DNA of 46,551 nt from Candidatus Ornithomonoglobus intestinigallinarum (GTDB lineage Bacteria > Bacillota > Clostridia > UBA1381). The stretch lies in NCBI GenBank assembly GCA_018715365.1, contig DVLU01000064.1:1-46551 (forward strand). The letters are read 5' to 3'. Below are positions 37,691 through 46,551 of this stretch, piece after piece. Both the position numbers and the translations under genes were made by a program. Position 1 is the first letter of the stretch; each line of letters starts with the position of its first letter. The notes under the pieces were generated by a model that did no database searches, was not told the origin of the DNA, and was given only the letters and a program-made list of their open reading frames with translations.

Positions 37691-37963
37691 TTATTTAGAG
37701 GTTTTTGCTCCGGCGTGTCCCCTATAGGTTCTTGTGGGAGCAAACTCACCGAGTCTGTGCCCTACCATGTCCTCGCTGATGAATACGGGAACGTGCTTTC
37801 TGCCGTCGTGAACGGCTATTGTGTGACCTACCATCTCAGGGAATATTGTGGAAGCTCTTGACCAAGTCTTAACGACTTTCTTTTCGTTTGCCGCGTTCAT
37901 GGCGTCTATTCTGCTCATAAGACGCTCTTCAACGAAAGGTCCCTTTTTAAGCGATCTGCCCAT
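37691..37963 (-). CDS. rpsS: 30S ribosomal protein S19
   Basis: 90 residues from ATG 37963 ([15 protein letters not shown]), preceded by AAGGAGGAG. The frame is open 11 codons further but without a signal. [20 protein letters not shown] and [16 protein letters not shown] are diagnostic. It lies in the 30S head and contacts S13. Confidence 0.97.
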   Translation of the reverse strand: MGRSLKKGPFVEERLMSRIDAMNAANEKKVVKTWSRASTIFPEMVGHTIAVHDGRKHVPVFISEDMVGHRLGEFAPTRTYRGHAGAKTSK

Positions 37964-38005
37964 TAGTAATGCTCCTCCTTTCAGGAATATACGCAATAAC
38001 CGAGC

Positions 38006-38839
38006 TTATTTGTCGTTTCTGCGCTTTACGATAAACTTGTTTGTCTTGTTCTTCTTCTTTCTCGTCTTTAAGCCGAGAGCGGGCTTGCCCCAGGGTGTAA
38101 CCGGTGCCGGTCTGCCTATGGGCGACTTACCCTCACCACCGCCGTGCGGGTGGTCGTTCGGGTTCATAACAACGCCTCGAACGGTCGGTCTCCAGCCCAT
38201 GTGACGCTTTCTTCCGGCTTTACCGATCGAGATGTTCTCATGCTGCTGGTTGCCGACGATACCTATCGTAGCCTTGCAGTCAAGACGAACCATTCTAACC
38301 TCGCCCGAAGGAAGTCTTACCTGCGCATAATCGCCTTCCTTAGCCATAAGCTGAGCGCTGTTGCCTGCCGAGCGGACAAGCTGACCGCCCCTGCCCGGAT
38401 ACAGCTCTATGTTATGGATAAGCGTACCGACGGGAATGTCCTTTATAAAGAGCGCATTGCCCGGCTTTATATCCGCGCCTTCGCCCGATACGACAACGTC
38501 GCCGTCCGTAAGTCCGAGCGGAGCTATGATATAAGCCTTTGTGCCGTCCTCATACTGAAGGAGCGCTATATTTGCCGAACGGTTCGGATCGTACTCGATG
38601 CCGATAACCGTAGCGTTCATTCCGTCCTTGTTTCTCTTGAAATCTATAATTCTGTATTTTCTTCTGTTTCCGCCGCCTCTGTGACGAACAGTGATTCTTC
38701 CGTAGGAGTTTCTTCCTGCGTGCTTATTCTTTTTGGCAAGCAGCGAACGCTCCGGCGTTGACTTTGTTATCTCCGCAAAGTCGGAAACTGTCATAAATCT
38801 TCTGGCAGGCGAAGTAGGATTATACTTTTTTATAGCCAT
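38006..38839 (-). CDS. rplB: 50S ribosomal protein L2
   Basis: 277 residues with the OB-fold and SH3-like domains. [20 protein letters not shown] is near the N-terminus and the peptidyl-transferase-adjacent [17 protein letters not shown] loop is near the C-terminus. It is essential for subunit association. Confidence 0.98.
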   Translation of the reverse strand: MAIKKYNPTSPARRFMTVSDFAEITKSTPERSLLAKKNKHAGRNSYGRITVRHRGGGNRRKYRIIDFKRNKDGMNATVIGIEYDPNRSANIALLQYEDGTKAYIIAPLGLTDGDVVVSGEGADIKPGNALFIKDIPVGTLIHNIELYPGRGGQLVRSAGNSAQLMAKEGDYAQVRLPSGEVRMVRLDCKATIGIVGNQQHENISIGKAGRKRHMGWRPTVRGVVMNPNDHPHGGGEGKSPIGRPAPVTPWGKPALGLKTRKKKNKTNKFIVKRRNDK

Positions 38840-38934
38840 TATCCTCTATCTCCTTTACTCAAATTCAATATCCTTGACCTGTTTCTTCTTATAATAATAT
38901 ACCGTATAACGCCGTATGGCCTGTGCGTTACAAA

Positions 38935-39237
38935 TTAAAGGTCAAAGAATTCGATCGACTTGCTGTCGGCAGCAAGCGTAACAACAGCCTTTTTCCATGA
39001 AGGTCTTCTGCCTTCAAATCTGCCCATTCTCTTGACTTTGCCGAGAACGTTCATTGTGTTCACCTTTGTGACCTTAACGCCGAACGCTTCTTCAACAGCC
39101 TTTTTGATTTCTATCTTGTTTGCCGAACGGGGTACTTCAAACGTGTATTTCTTGATCTCATTGCCCTCTTTGTCGAAGTATGAAGTCATCGACTTCTCCG
39201 TTATTATGGGGCGTCTTAACAAATCATAGGAATTCAT
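38935..39237 (-). CDS. rplW: 50S ribosomal protein L23
   Basis: 100 residues: [14 protein letters not shown], then [20 protein letters not shown] and [19 protein letters not shown]. It is the docking site for trigger factor and SRP at the tunnel exit. It overlaps rplD by 1 bp; a 95-bp spacer separates it from rplB. Confidence 0.98.
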   Translation of the reverse strand: MNSYDLLRRPIITEKSMTSYFDKEGNEIKKYTFEVPRSANKIEIKKAVEEAFGVKVTKVNTMNVLGKVKRMGRFEGRRPSWKKAVVTLAADSKSIEFFDL

Positions 39238-39857
39238 TATGCGAGCACCTCCTCAATCTTTGCAACGGCGTCCTTTGAAACGATGAACGCGTCATGCTTC
39301 ATAACGTCGTATGTGTTGAGCGTACCTACGTGAGTAGGAGTTACATTCTTTATATTTCTTGCCGACTTATATACCTTTTCATCGGCGTCTGCCGTTACGA
39401 TAAGCGCCTTTGTAACCTCAAGGCCCTTAAGAAGAGCCGCGATCTTTGAAGTTTTTATTTCGTCAACCTCAAGACCGTCTATAACAAATACCTTGTAATC
39501 GGCATACTTAGCGGAAAGCGCCGATCTTAACGCAAGCCTCTTTACCTTCTTGTTTACGCTGAATCTGTAGCTTCTGGGCTTGGGTCCCAAAGCAACGCCG
39601 CCGCCCGTCCACTGAGGAGCTCTTATGCTTCCCTGTCTTGCGCGGCCCGTACCTTTTTGTCTCCAGGGCTTTGCACCGCCGCCGCTCACTTCCGTGCGCG
39701 TCTTTGTGCTCTGCGTGCCCTGTCTCTGGTTCGCAAGGTAATTTACAACTACCTGATGTAGAACCGGCTTATTCACTTCAGCCGCAAAAACCGCATCGGA
39801 AACCTCCATGCTGCCCGTTTTTACGCCTTCCATGTTATATAAAGCAACTGTAGCCAT
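39237..39857 (-). CDS. rplD: 50S ribosomal protein L4
   Basis: 206 residues. The extended tunnel loop includes [19 protein letters not shown] and [18 protein letters not shown]. In Escherichia coli L4 also represses the S10 operon through its leader. Here a leader of about 310 nt precedes rpsJ, but conservation of that mechanism is not shown. Confidence 0.98.
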   Translation of the reverse strand: MATVALYNMEGVKTGSMEVSDAVFAAEVNKPVLHQVVVNYLANQRQGTQSTKTRTEVSGGGAKPWRQKGTGRARQGSIRAPQWTGGGVALGPKPRSYRFSVNKKVKRLALRSALSAKYADYKVFVIDGLEVDEIKTSKIAALLKGLEVTKALIVTADADEKVYKSARNIKNVTPTHVGTLNTYDVMKHDAFIVSKDAVAKIEEVLA

Positions 39858-39885
39858 TATATTTCCTCCTTTCCAATAACCTCGA

Positions 39886-40512
39886 TTACGCCTTAACGCT
39901 GTTTCTTACAGTAACAAGTCCGCCCTTTGCTCCGGGAACAGCTCCCTTAACAAGGATCAGATTCTGTTCGGCGTCTACCTTTACTACCTCAAGGTTTTGG
40001 ATAGTAACCTTCTGGACACCCATATGTCCGGGAAGTACCTTACCCTTAAGAACACGTCCGGGGTTGGAGCACATACCCATTGAACCGGAAACTCTCTTGC
40101 TCTTTGAACCGTGGGACATGGGACCTCTGTGCAGGCCGTGCTTCATCGGACCCGCAAAGCCCTTTCCCTTTGAGATGCCGCTGACATCTATCTTGTCTCC
40201 GGCCTCGAAAACGTCAGCCTTTATCTCGTCGCCTACGTTAAGCGATGAGCAGTCGCTGAGCCTGAACTCTCTGACGTACTTTTTGTTGGCAGTGTTTGCC
40301 TTTGCAAAATGACCCTTCTGCGGCTTGTTAAGCGCTTTTTCCTTAACGTCGCCGTAGCCTACCTGAACGGCTTCGTAACCGTCGTTCTCAACGGTCTTCT
40401 TCTGAGTTACAACGCACGGTCCCGCCATTATTACGGTTACGGGAACAACTGTGCCGTTCTCGGCAAAAATCTGGGTCATGCCGATTTTTGTACCCAAAAT
40501 TGCTTTTTCCAT
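39886..40512 (-). CDS. rplC: 50S ribosomal protein L3
   Basis: 208 residues: [20 protein letters not shown] at the N-terminus and [20 protein letters not shown] in the central loop that reaches the peptidyl transferase centre. It lies 130 bp after rpsJ, an unusually long spacer carrying three hairpins. Confidence 0.98.
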   Translation of the reverse strand: MEKAILGTKIGMTQIFAENGTVVPVTVIMAGPCVVTQKKTVENDGYEAVQVGYGDVKEKALNKPQKGHFAKANTANKKYVREFRLSDCSSLNVGDEIKADVFEAGDKIDVSGISKGKGFAGPMKHGLHRGPMSHGSKSKRVSGSMGMCSNPGRVLKGKVLPGHMGVQKVTIQNLEVVKVDAEQNLILVKGAVPGAKGGLVTVRNSVKA

Positions 40513-40537
40513 TACTTTTCCTCCTTATCAGTTATTG

Positions 40538-40617
40538 GTTTCCGCAAAAGCCGGCGGAAACTTGACCTGCATCATAGCGCATACGCGCTACTGCACTTTT
40601 CGGCCCGTTTGACGGGC
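40538..40617 (-). promoter_or_regulatory. Three hairpins in the rpsJ-rplC spacer
   Basis: GTTTCCGC/GCGGAAAC (40538-40561), TAGCGC-ATAC-GCGCTA (40575-40590) and GCCCG-TTTGA-CGGGC (40603-40617), all perfect stems. There is no gene here. The first shares its arms with the rpsS-rplV hairpin. They may set mRNA stability or L3 expression. Confidence 0.5.
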
Positions 40618-40642
40618 AGTTATTGAAATAAGCCCTTAGGTC

Positions 40643-40957
40643 TTATTTTTGAATAACGTCGATCTCAACGCCTGCGGGGAGGTCGATCTTTATGAGCGAC
40701 TCCATCGTCTTTGCGCCGGGAACAACGATATCAATCAATCTCTTGTGAGTTCTTCTTTCGAACTGCTCACGCGAATCCTTATACTTATGAACCGCTCTGA
40801 GGATTGTGATTATCTCCTTGTCTGTGGGCAGGGGAATGGGTCCCGATACCTTCGCGCCCGTTCTCTTTGCGATCTCCACTATCTTTTCAGCGGACTGATC
40901 CAACACCACATGGTCATAAGCCTTAAGCTTGATTCTGATTTTCTGATTTGCTGCCAT
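40643..40957 (-). CDS. rpsJ: 30S ribosomal protein S10
   Basis: 104 residues: [20 protein letters not shown], then [20 protein letters not shown] and [11 protein letters not shown]. First gene of the S10 operon; tuf is not upstream. S10 is also the transcription antitermination factor NusE. Confidence 0.98.
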   Translation of the reverse strand: MAANQKIRIKLKAYDHVVLDQSAEKIVEIAKRTGAKVSGPIPLPTDKEIITILRAVHKYKDSREQFERRTHKRLIDIVVPGAKTMESLIKIDLPAGVEIDVIQK

Positions 40958-41268
40958 GTTTTTCCCTCCTTAAAAATTGTTTGTTGTTTCAGCACGACAG
41001 CTCATTTGAAAATTGCACACACTGCCGGGTGTTTCTCTTTCACCCAATTAAAAAGCTCAAACCTCACAAATCAAGATTTGAGCAGTAATAGCCAATTTTC
41101 GCCGCAAAAATCCCATACCCGTGCCGTTCCGGTAAAAACGCCGCGTCAAAAACAGGATTTTATTTAAGCGTGACTGCCGCCCGGTTTCTTGAATCGGACA
41201 TTCTCCACGGAAAAACCGGCAGCCTCCTGCCGCAACCTCCCGCTTCATCGTTTGCCAAGTGTCACAAC
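40958..41268 (-). promoter_or_regulatory. S10 operon leader
   Basis: Untranslated leader of about 310 nt between the promoter and rpsJ. It contains the hairpin CGGCAG-GAGG-CTGCCG (41217-41232) and a further imperfect stem around TCAAATCTTGATTTGTGAGG (near 41060-41085). It ends with AAGGAGGG before rpsJ. Its length fits autogenous control by a ribosomal protein, which I infer only. An ATG-started frame within it (41057-41272) has no ribosome binding site. Confidence 0.55.
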
Positions 41269-41274
41269 GCATCT

Positions 41275-41303
41275 ATTATACATGATTTTACCCGTTTTTG
41301 CAA
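41275..41303 (-). promoter_or_regulatory. Promoter of the S10-spc-alpha cluster
   Basis: On the minus strand: TTGCAA at 41298-41303, 17-bp spacer, TATAAT at 41275-41280. AT-rich sequence upstream (41310-41370, runs of A and T) could be an UP element. Confidence 0.85.
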
Positions 41304-41399
41304 GGGTTTTTGCAAAATATTTTTATTTTTTATTTGACAAAATTACAGAAATTTAAGTTTTATTTTTGTATACTTTGACGGCGCTTTTTTTGCACAGCG

Positions 41400-41544
41400 G
41401 CTGTTGTCTGTTACGCGAAATGTTCGCCGCGGCAAACGAAACGCATGCCGTCTTCGTGAATACGATAAAGACTTACCGCCCGGCTTGGGACGCGTGGTAT
41501 GCGTGAGCGCGGCAAGGCGATTTTTGAGCGGAACAGATAACAGC
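41400..41544. repeat. MITE/REPIN-like inverted-repeat element, copy 2
   Basis: Arms GCTGTTGTCTGTTACGC (41400-41416) and GCGGAACAGATAACAGC (41528-41544) pair with two mismatches. The interior shares GCGAAATGTTCGCCGC and GGCGATTTTTGAGCGGAAC with the copy at 9897-10049. It sits between the activase gene's 3' end and the S10 promoter. Confidence 0.8.
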
Positions 41545-41613
41545 TGCCGCGCGCAGACACGCCGAAGCACGGCAGGAGTGCAGGGCGCGGATGCGCACGC
41601 AAAAGGCAGGGGT

Positions 41614-41635
41614 GCGGGGGCGGTCAAGCCCCCGC
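41614..41635 (-). repeat. GCGGGGGC hairpin overlapping the activase stop codon
   Basis: GCGGGGGC, 6-nt loop, GCCCCCGC. The minus-strand stop codon (41624-41626) lies in the loop. The stem is identical to that at 14365-14384. No T-run follows. Confidence 0.6.
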
Positions 41636-44600
41636 ATATTCAGCTTCCTGTTCCGTTTTAAGATTTGCCGCCTTTTCCCCGCCTTCAAGGTTTTCAAACG
41701 CAACAGCCATCATAAGCTTTATCCTGTTCAGCTGATTAACCTCGCTCGCGCCCGGGTCGTAGTCAACGGCAACGATATTTGCCTGCGGGAACTGGCGCCT
41801 CAATTCCTTTATCATGCCCTTGCCCGTAACATGGTTCGGCAGGCAGGCAAAGGGCTGGACGCAGACAATATTCGGCACGCCGTTTTCTATAAGCTCTATC
41901 ATTTCGCCGGTCAGGAACCAGCCCTCGCCCGTGCTGTGGCCGAGCTGCAGAACGCGCTCCGCACCGTGCGCAATATCCCTTATATGCTTGGGCGCGCGCT
42001 TTGCGAATTTCGGACGCTCCGCAAGCACCTTGGCCATATGCTTCCTGTAGCTTTCTATCGCCCATATGCCGAGATTGCAAAGCATTGCCGACGTAGACTT
42101 CGTCCCGAGATTATCGCGCTTGAAGTTTGCGCCGTAAAGGCAATAGAGCATAAAATCGGCAAGGCCGGGCATTACGGCTTCGCCGCCCTCGCGTTCTATA
42201 ACGTCTATTATGTTATTGTTCGCGTCGGGGTGGAACTTTACAAGTATCTCGCCGACAACGCCCACCTGCGGCTTTTGGATGCTTTCGTCGATTTCTATGC
42301 TGTCAAAGTCCTCTATGATTTCATCTATGACTTTTTTAAGCTTTGTATTTTTCCTGTTGTTCGAAACTATATCGTTATAAAGCCTTTTTTGCCACTTATC
42401 GTACATTCTGTCCGTTTCGCCGCTGTTTACCTCATACGGACGTATCCTCAGCGTTACGGTCAGCAGCAGATCGCCCCACGTGCACGCTTTAACAAGACCG
42501 TCCATAAGCTTCGGAGTAAGCTTAAAGCCAGGATTCCCCTCAAGGCCCGAAACGTTAAGCGAAAGCACCGGCACCTGCGGATAGCCCGCTTCCTTTAACG
42601 CCTTCCTCAAAAACGCTATATAATTCGTTGCACGGCAGCCGCCGCCCGTCTGCGTTATCATGACCGTCGTATTGTCCGGGTCACATCTTCCGCTTATAAA
42701 CGCGTTCACAAGCTGGCCGACAACGATTATCGAAGGATAGCACGCATCGTTATTTACGCTTTTAAGCCCCGCCTCAACGTCCTCGGGCGTTACGTTTTCA
42801 AGACATACCGCATTATAGCCGTTTGTTCTTAAAACAGCTTCAAAAAGCTTAAAGTGCGTCGGGCTCATCTGCGGGAATATCATCGTATGCTTTTTGCGTT
42901 CCTCCTCCGTAAAGCGGACGCGGTTTATCGTGTAATCCTCAATCTTATGCGGCACAAAATGGCTTTCCGTTCTTTCCTTTATTGCCGCCTTCAGCGAACG
43001 GACGCGGATTCTCGCCGTGCCGAGGTTTGACACCTCGTCGATTTTAAGAGTTGTGTATATCTTTTCGTTCGACTGCAAAATCTCCTGCACCTGATCGGTT
43101 GTTACGGCGTCAAGTCCGCAGCCGAAGGAATTAAGCTGTATAAGCTCAAGCCTGTTGTTTTTTATAACCTCGGCCGCCGATTCGTAAAGACGCGTATGGT
43201 ACGCCCACTGGTCAACGACGCGTATATCCCTTTGCAGATGTCCGAGATGCGCAACGCTGTCCTCGGTCAAAACGGCAAAGCCGAGCGAATTTACCATATC
43301 GGGTATGCCGTGATGTATTTCCGGGTCGATATGATACGGCCTGCCGGCAAGCACAATTCCGAGCTTGTCGTTATCCTCAAGCCATTGCAGCGTTTCCTCG
43401 CCCTTTTGCCGTATGTCGTGTTTGAAGTTCTGCAATTCCTCGAAGCCCTTATCGCACGCCCTGTCTATCGTTTCCTTCGTAAAGCCGTATTCGCCGAACG
43501 CCTTAAACATCTGTCGTTTAAACGACGGCTTGTCGGCAAGGTTCAAAAACGGGTATATAAATTTCATGCCCGGGGCGCGCACTGCGTCCATGTTATTGTA
43601 TATAACCTCGGGATACGACGTTACCATCGGGCAGTTAAAGTGATTGCCCGCATCGCTGTATTCTATCTGCTCATACGGTATGCACGGATAAAATATCGTT
43701 TTTACGCCTTTGTCTATAAGGTCCTGTATATGTCCGTGGACAAGCTTTGCCGGATAGCAGGCGCTTTCGGACGGTATCGATTCTATACCCTTTTCGTACA
43801 TATCGTGAGAGCTTCTGCCCGAGATCCTGACTCTGAAGCCGAGCTCCGTAAATATCGTAAACCACAGCGGATAATTTTCATACATGTTAAGAGCTCTCGG
43901 CAGGCCTATCTCGCCCATCGGCGCGTCCTCCGCCGCAAGCGGCGTATAGCCGAACACCCTTTTATATTTGTAGTCAAAGAGATTGGGCAGCTTGTTTTTC
44001 GGACGCTCAAGCCCGGCGCCGCGCTCGCAGCGGTTGCCCGAAACAAAACGTCCGCCGTCGCCGAAATCGGTTATTGTGAGCTGGCAGTGGTTCGAGCATT
44101 TTTTACAGCGCGTAAGCGACGTTTTGAATTTGAATTCGTCAAGCTCGTCGGCCGCAAGTATATCGCACTCGCCGCCGTCCCATCGCTCATGCGCGATTAT
44201 GGCCGAGCCGAACGCTCCCATTATTCCGGCTATATCGGGGCGTATAACGTTTTTGCCCGTCAGGAGCTCAAAGCAGCGGAGGATCGCGTTATTGTTAAAC
44301 GTTCCGCCCTGCACAACTATATTATCTCCCATAAGCTCGGGATCGCGGAGCTTTATGACCTTATATAATGCGTTTCTGACAACGGAATACGAAAGCCCGG
44401 CGCTTATATCGCCGACCGTGGCGCCTTCCTTCTGCGCCTGCTTAACGCGTGAATTCATAAACACGGTGCAGCGCGTTCCCAGATCAACGGGGTTCTCCGC
44501 CGTAAGCGCTTCCTTCGAAAAGCTTATCGTGTCCATTCCCAGCCCCTCGGCAAACGTCTGTATAAACGAACCGCAGCCCGATGAGCACGCTTCGTTAAGC

Positions 44601-45922
44601 ATTATGCTGTCTATGACGCCGTTTTTGATTTTCATGCACTTCATGTCCTGACCGCCGATGTCGATTATAAAATCGACGCCGGGCGAAAAATGGTTCGCGG
44701 CTTTATAGTGCGCTATCGTTTCTATTTCGCCCTCGTTTATCCTGAACGCCGTTTTCAGAAGCAGTTCGCCGTAGCCGGTTGTGCAGGCGTTTGCTATAAA
44801 CGCCTCCTTCGGCAGCTTTGAATACAAATCGCGGAGGATACTTATGCCGCACGTTATCGGCGACCCCTCGTTTTTGCCGTAGTATGTATAAAGTATATTT
44901 GATTTTTCATCTATGAGCGCCGCCTTGATCGTTGTGGAACCGACGTCAAGGCCGAGAAACACGGGTCCCTTCGCCTTTGAAATATCGCCGCGCTTTGCGA
45001 CATGCTCCGCATGACGCTCAAAAAATTCCGTGCGTTCCTCATCATTTAAAAAGAGCTTGCGTATGCGCGTTATTTCGGTGTCGGCGTCCTTGGCGTTTTT
45101 CATGTTTTCCATAAGCTCCGGCAGCGTTGTGACGGCACGTTTGTCGTACATTAGCGCCGCGCCTATGGCAATAAAGAGCTGCGCGTTTTCCGGAGTTGTG
45201 AACGACTTTGCGCTGTCCCCGAGCGTTTCCTCAAACTGCCTGCGAAGCTGCGGCAGAAAATAAAGCGGGCCGCCGAGAAATACGATGTTGCCCTTTATCG
45301 GCCTGCCCTGCGCAAGGCCACTTATCGTCTGCGTAACGACAGCCTGAAGTATCGACGCCGCAACGTCCTCCCTTGCCGCGCCCTCATTTAACAGCGGCTG
45401 AACGTCCGACTTCGCAAACACTCCGCAGCGCGCCGCTATGGGATAAATTATCTTATGCTTTTCCGCAAGCGTGTTAAGCCCGGCGGCGTCGGTCTTTAAA
45501 AGTATCGACATCTGGTCGATAAAAGAACCCGTACCGCCGGCGCACGTGCCGTTCATTCTCTGCTCGAGCCCGCCCGAAAGATACAATATCTTCGCATCCT
45601 CGCCGCCGAGCTCTATAACAACGTCCGTTTCCGGCAGAAATTCCGTTATCGCCGTTTTGTTTGCGATAACCTCCTGCACAAACGGCAGCCCGAGGGAATT
45701 TGAAAGCAAAAGCCCGCCCGAGCCTGTTATAACAACGGTAAAACGCCGCCCGCCTATCGTTTCGTATACCTCTTTAAAAAGCCCCGCAACGGTGCTTTTT
45801 ATATCTGATAAATGGCGCCTGTATTCGGAAAAAAGTATGTTCCTGTTGTCGTCAAGCACAACAACCTTGACAGTCGTTGAGCCGACGTCTATACCCATAT
45901 GAAGTATTCCGGCGTCTGTCAT
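41624..45922 (-). CDS. Acyl-CoA dehydratase activase-type fusion (two BadF/HgdC ATPase domains plus dehydratase-like region)
   Basis: 1432 residues. Two ASKHA activase domains are in tandem. The first has [11 protein letters not shown] (10-20), VITGSGG and a Cys127 in [11 protein letters not shown]. The second has [11 protein letters not shown] (323-333), [16 protein letters not shown] and Cys446/Cys450 in ACSSGCGSF. In HgdC-type activators these Cys bind a [4Fe-4S] cluster used for ATP-driven electron injection. From about 640 a Cys-rich linker (RCKKCSNHC) leads into DUF2229 and HgdB-like regions ([43 protein letters not shown]). The reaction is not known. It is expected to be oxygen-sensitive, which supports a strict anaerobe. 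Confidence 0.9.
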   Translation of the reverse strand: MTDAGILHMGIDVGSTTVKVVVLDDNRNILFSEYRRHLSDIKSTVAGLFKEVYETIGGRRFTVVITGSGGLLLSNSLGLPFVQEVIANKTAITEFLPETDVVIELGGEDAKILYLSGGLEQRMNGTCAGGTGSFIDQMSILLKTDAAGLNTLAEKHKIIYPIAARCGVFAKSDVQPLLNEGAAREDVAASILQAVVTQTISGLAQGRPIKGNIVFLGGPLYFLPQLRRQFEETLGDSAKSFTTPENAQLFIAIGAALMYDKRAVTTLPELMENMKNAKDADTEITRIRKLFLNDEERTEFFERHAEHVAKRGDISKAKGPVFLGLDVGSTTIKAALIDEKSNILYTYYGKNEGSPITCGISILRDLYSKLPKEAFIANACTTGYGELLLKTAFRINEGEIETIAHYKAANHFSPGVDFIIDIGGQDMKCMKIKNGVIDSIMLNEACSSGCGSFIQTFAEGLGMDTISFSKEALTAENPVDLGTRCTVFMNSRVKQAQKEGATVGDISAGLSYSVVRNALYKVIKLRDPELMGDNIVVQGGTFNNNAILRCFELLTGKNVIRPDIAGIMGAFGSAIIAHERWDGGECDILAADELDEFKFKTSLTRCKKCSNHCQLTITDFGDGGRFVSGNRCERGAGLERPKNKLPNLFDYKYKRVFGYTPLAAEDAPMGEIGLPRALNMYENYPLWFTIFTELGFRVRISGRSSHDMYEKGIESIPSESACYPAKLVHGHIQDLIDKGVKTIFYPCIPYEQIEYSDAGNHFNCPMVTSYPEVIYNNMDAVRAPGMKFIYPFLNLADKPSFKRQMFKAFGEYGFTKETIDRACDKGFEELQNFKHDIRQKGEETLQWLEDNDKLGIVLAGRPYHIDPEIHHGIPDMVNSLGFAVLTEDSVAHLGHLQRDIRVVDQWAYHTRLYESAAEVIKNNRLELIQLNSFGCGLDAVTTDQVQEILQSNEKIYTTLKIDEVSNLGTARIRVRSLKAAIKERTESHFVPHKIEDYTINRVRFTEEERKKHTMIFPQMSPTHFKLFEAVLRTNGYNAVCLENVTPEDVEAGLKSVNNDACYPSIIVVGQLVNAFISGRCDPDNTTVMITQTGGGCRATNYIAFLRKALKEAGYPQVPVLSLNVSGLEGNPGFKLTPKLMDGLVKACTWGDLLLTVTLRIRPYEVNSGETDRMYDKWQKRLYNDIVSNNRKNTKLKKVIDEIIEDFDSIEIDESIQKPQVGVVGEILVKFHPDANNNIIDVIEREGGEAVMPGLADFMLYCLYGANFKRDNLGTKSTSAMLCNLGIWAIESYRKHMAKVLAERPKFAKRAPKHIRDIAHGAERVLQLGHSTGEGWFLTGEMIELIENGVPNIVCVQPFACLPNHVTGKGMIKELRRQFPQANIVAVDYDPGASEVNQLNRIKLMMAVAFENLEGGEKAANLKTEQEAEYAGA

Positions 45923-46003
45923 ATTGGTTCCTCCTCACTGTAAATACGTCCGGCGCAAAAACGCCCCGGCCCGCATAAAAACCGCATATATCATACCTAT
46001 TAT

Positions 46004-46032
46004 ATTATAATGATTTTCACCCGTTAAGTCAA
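46004..46032 (-). promoter_or_regulatory. Promoter of the activase-type gene
   Basis: On the minus strand: TTGACT at 46027-46032, 17-bp spacer, TATAAT at 46004-46009, about 80 bp upstream of the start codon. It is divergent from the DUF2325 promoter. Confidence 0.85.
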
Positions 46033-46162
46033 GTAGCAAAATATGCAGTTTTGCGCCCGCGTTTTAACGCGGATTTTGTCGGTTTATCGCAGAAGCGGAT
46101 TTCCCTTCGCAAAAACGCCGCCCCTCCCGCACAAAAAGGCGGCAGAAAAATCAAAAAAAGTG

Positions 46163-46191
46163 TTGACAAACGCCTTGCCGTATGGTATTAT
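46163..46191 (+). promoter_or_regulatory. Promoter of the DUF2325 gene
   Basis: TTGACA at 46163-46168, 17-bp spacer, TATTAT at 46186-46191 with extended -10 TG. The start should fall at about 46198, inside the first palindrome. Confidence 0.87.
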
Positions 46192-46195
46192 GTAT

Positions 46196-46250
46196 ATGGT
46201 TAGTTTTAGCTAACCATATTTTTAACAGATTGGGTTAGTTAATTCTAACC
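46196..46250 (+). promoter_or_regulatory. Two tandem TTAG-CTAA palindromes (metal-regulator-like operators)
   Basis: ATGGTTAG-N6-CTAACCAT (46196-46217) covers the transcription start, and GGTTAG-N6-CTAACC (46233-46250) ends directly before GAAAGGAG. Their centres are 35 bp apart. The shape resembles DtxR/IdeR/MntR-family boxes. Metal control, probably by iron or manganese, is an inference. Confidence 0.65.
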
Positions 46251-46265
46251 GAAAGGAGCACAGCA

Positions 46266-46551
46266 ATGAGCGTTGTTATAGTGGGCGGGCATGACAGAAT
46301 GCACTGCCAGTATAAGAGCATATGCAAAAAGCACGGGTGCAAATGCAAGGTATTCACGCAGCTTCCGGCAAACTTCAGAAGCCAGATAGGCAGTCCCGAC
46401 ATACTTATAGTATTCACAAAAACCGTGGCGCACAAAATGGTAAGCATAGCGTCCGAGCAGGCGAAGGTATGCGGCGCCGTAATAAAGCACTGCCATTCCT
46501 CGGGAGCCTGTGCGCTCGAGGGCGCGCTCGACGAGCTTTTAAAGGGCGTTT
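46266..46551 (+). CDS. DUF2325 domain protein, 3' end outside the window
   Basis: The first 95 codons are present: MSVVIVGGHDRMHCQYKSIC at the N-terminus, then SPDILIVFTKTVAHKMV and HCHSSGACALEGAL. This is the DUF2325 pattern. There are seven Cys (14, 20, 25, 27, 69, 76, 82), more than expected by chance. In clostridia DUF2325 genes often lie beside feoA/feoB ferrous-iron transport genes, which fits the operators upstream. Function is not established. GAAAGGAG at 46251-46258 supports ATG 46266. Confidence 0.85.
   Translation, partial: MSVVIVGGHDRMHCQYKSICKKHGCKCKVFTQLPANFRSQIGSPDILIVFTKTVAHKMVSIASEQAKVCGAVIKHCHSSGACALEGALDELLKGV

Noticed and set aside
41057-41272. Leader peptide in the S10 leader
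   Set aside because: The ATG lies only a few bases after the -10 hexamer and has no ribosome binding site; content looks non-coding.
41591-42598. 335-codon plus-strand frame
   Set aside because: Antisense shadow of the activase-type gene, and it starts in the repeat region without a ribosome binding site.

Overview
The window looks like a chromosome segment of a strictly anaerobic, probably gut-dwelling member of the Clostridia. The evidence is a complete S10-spc-alpha ribosomal cluster in the Gram-positive order (including a KOW/L14e-like gene between infA and map, and Zn-type S14 and L36), consensus sigma-A promoters, AGGAGG-type ribosome binding sites, and a giant oxygen-sensitive CoA-dehydratase-activase protein. 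I cannot assign a genus from sequence alone.

Layout. (1) 9-5468, minus strand: queA, a two-module membrane glycosyltransferase with a C-terminal PMT domain, and dinB. (2) 5596-13359, minus strand: a surface-carbohydrate block reading MBOAT acyltransferase, SGNH-plus-CE4 deacetylase fusion, acyl carrier protein, FkbH-type HAD enzyme and a GH2 beta-galactosidase. It starts from a consensus promoter at 13400-13428 and ends at a terminator at 5528-5555. (3) 13481-20717: plus-strand genes for a YmdB-type phosphodiesterase, a HAD hydrolase, a MATE transporter, a degenerate REP-type transposase relative and a PdaB-like deacetylase, with a minus-strand Ca2+-type P-ATPase between. (4) 20808-24821: a 3.9-kb integrated element in a tRNA-Leu(UAA) gene, bounded by a 68-bp perfect direct repeat. 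It carries an XRE regulator, a short structured RNA with its own consensus promoter and terminator, a tyrosine integrase, a GC-rich hairpin-dense region with an oriT-like structure, and a 96-residue unknown protein. (5) 24884-41303: the ribosomal cluster, all minus strand, from one strong promoter with a leader of about 310 nt. (6) 41624-46551: the 1432-residue activase/dehydratase-type protein and, divergently, the start of a DUF2325 gene behind two TTAG/CTAA palindromes typical in shape of DtxR-family metal operators.

How the genes work together. The block at 8548-13359 resembles the dlt pathway: MBOAT corresponds to DltB, the SGNH domain to DltD and the ACP to DltC, but an FkbH-type enzyme replaces the amino-acid-activating DltA. 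FkbH proteins load glycerate-derived units onto ACPs. A CE4 deacetylase fused to the SGNH domain suggests that acetyl groups are removed from a surface glycan and that a C3 acyl unit may be added. This is the most interesting metabolic hypothesis here. The most interesting mobile feature is the tRNA-Leu element, which has no recognisable relaxase or replication gene. Two copies of a 145-153-bp inverted-repeat element and the inactive-looking RAYT relative may form a third, REP-like story.
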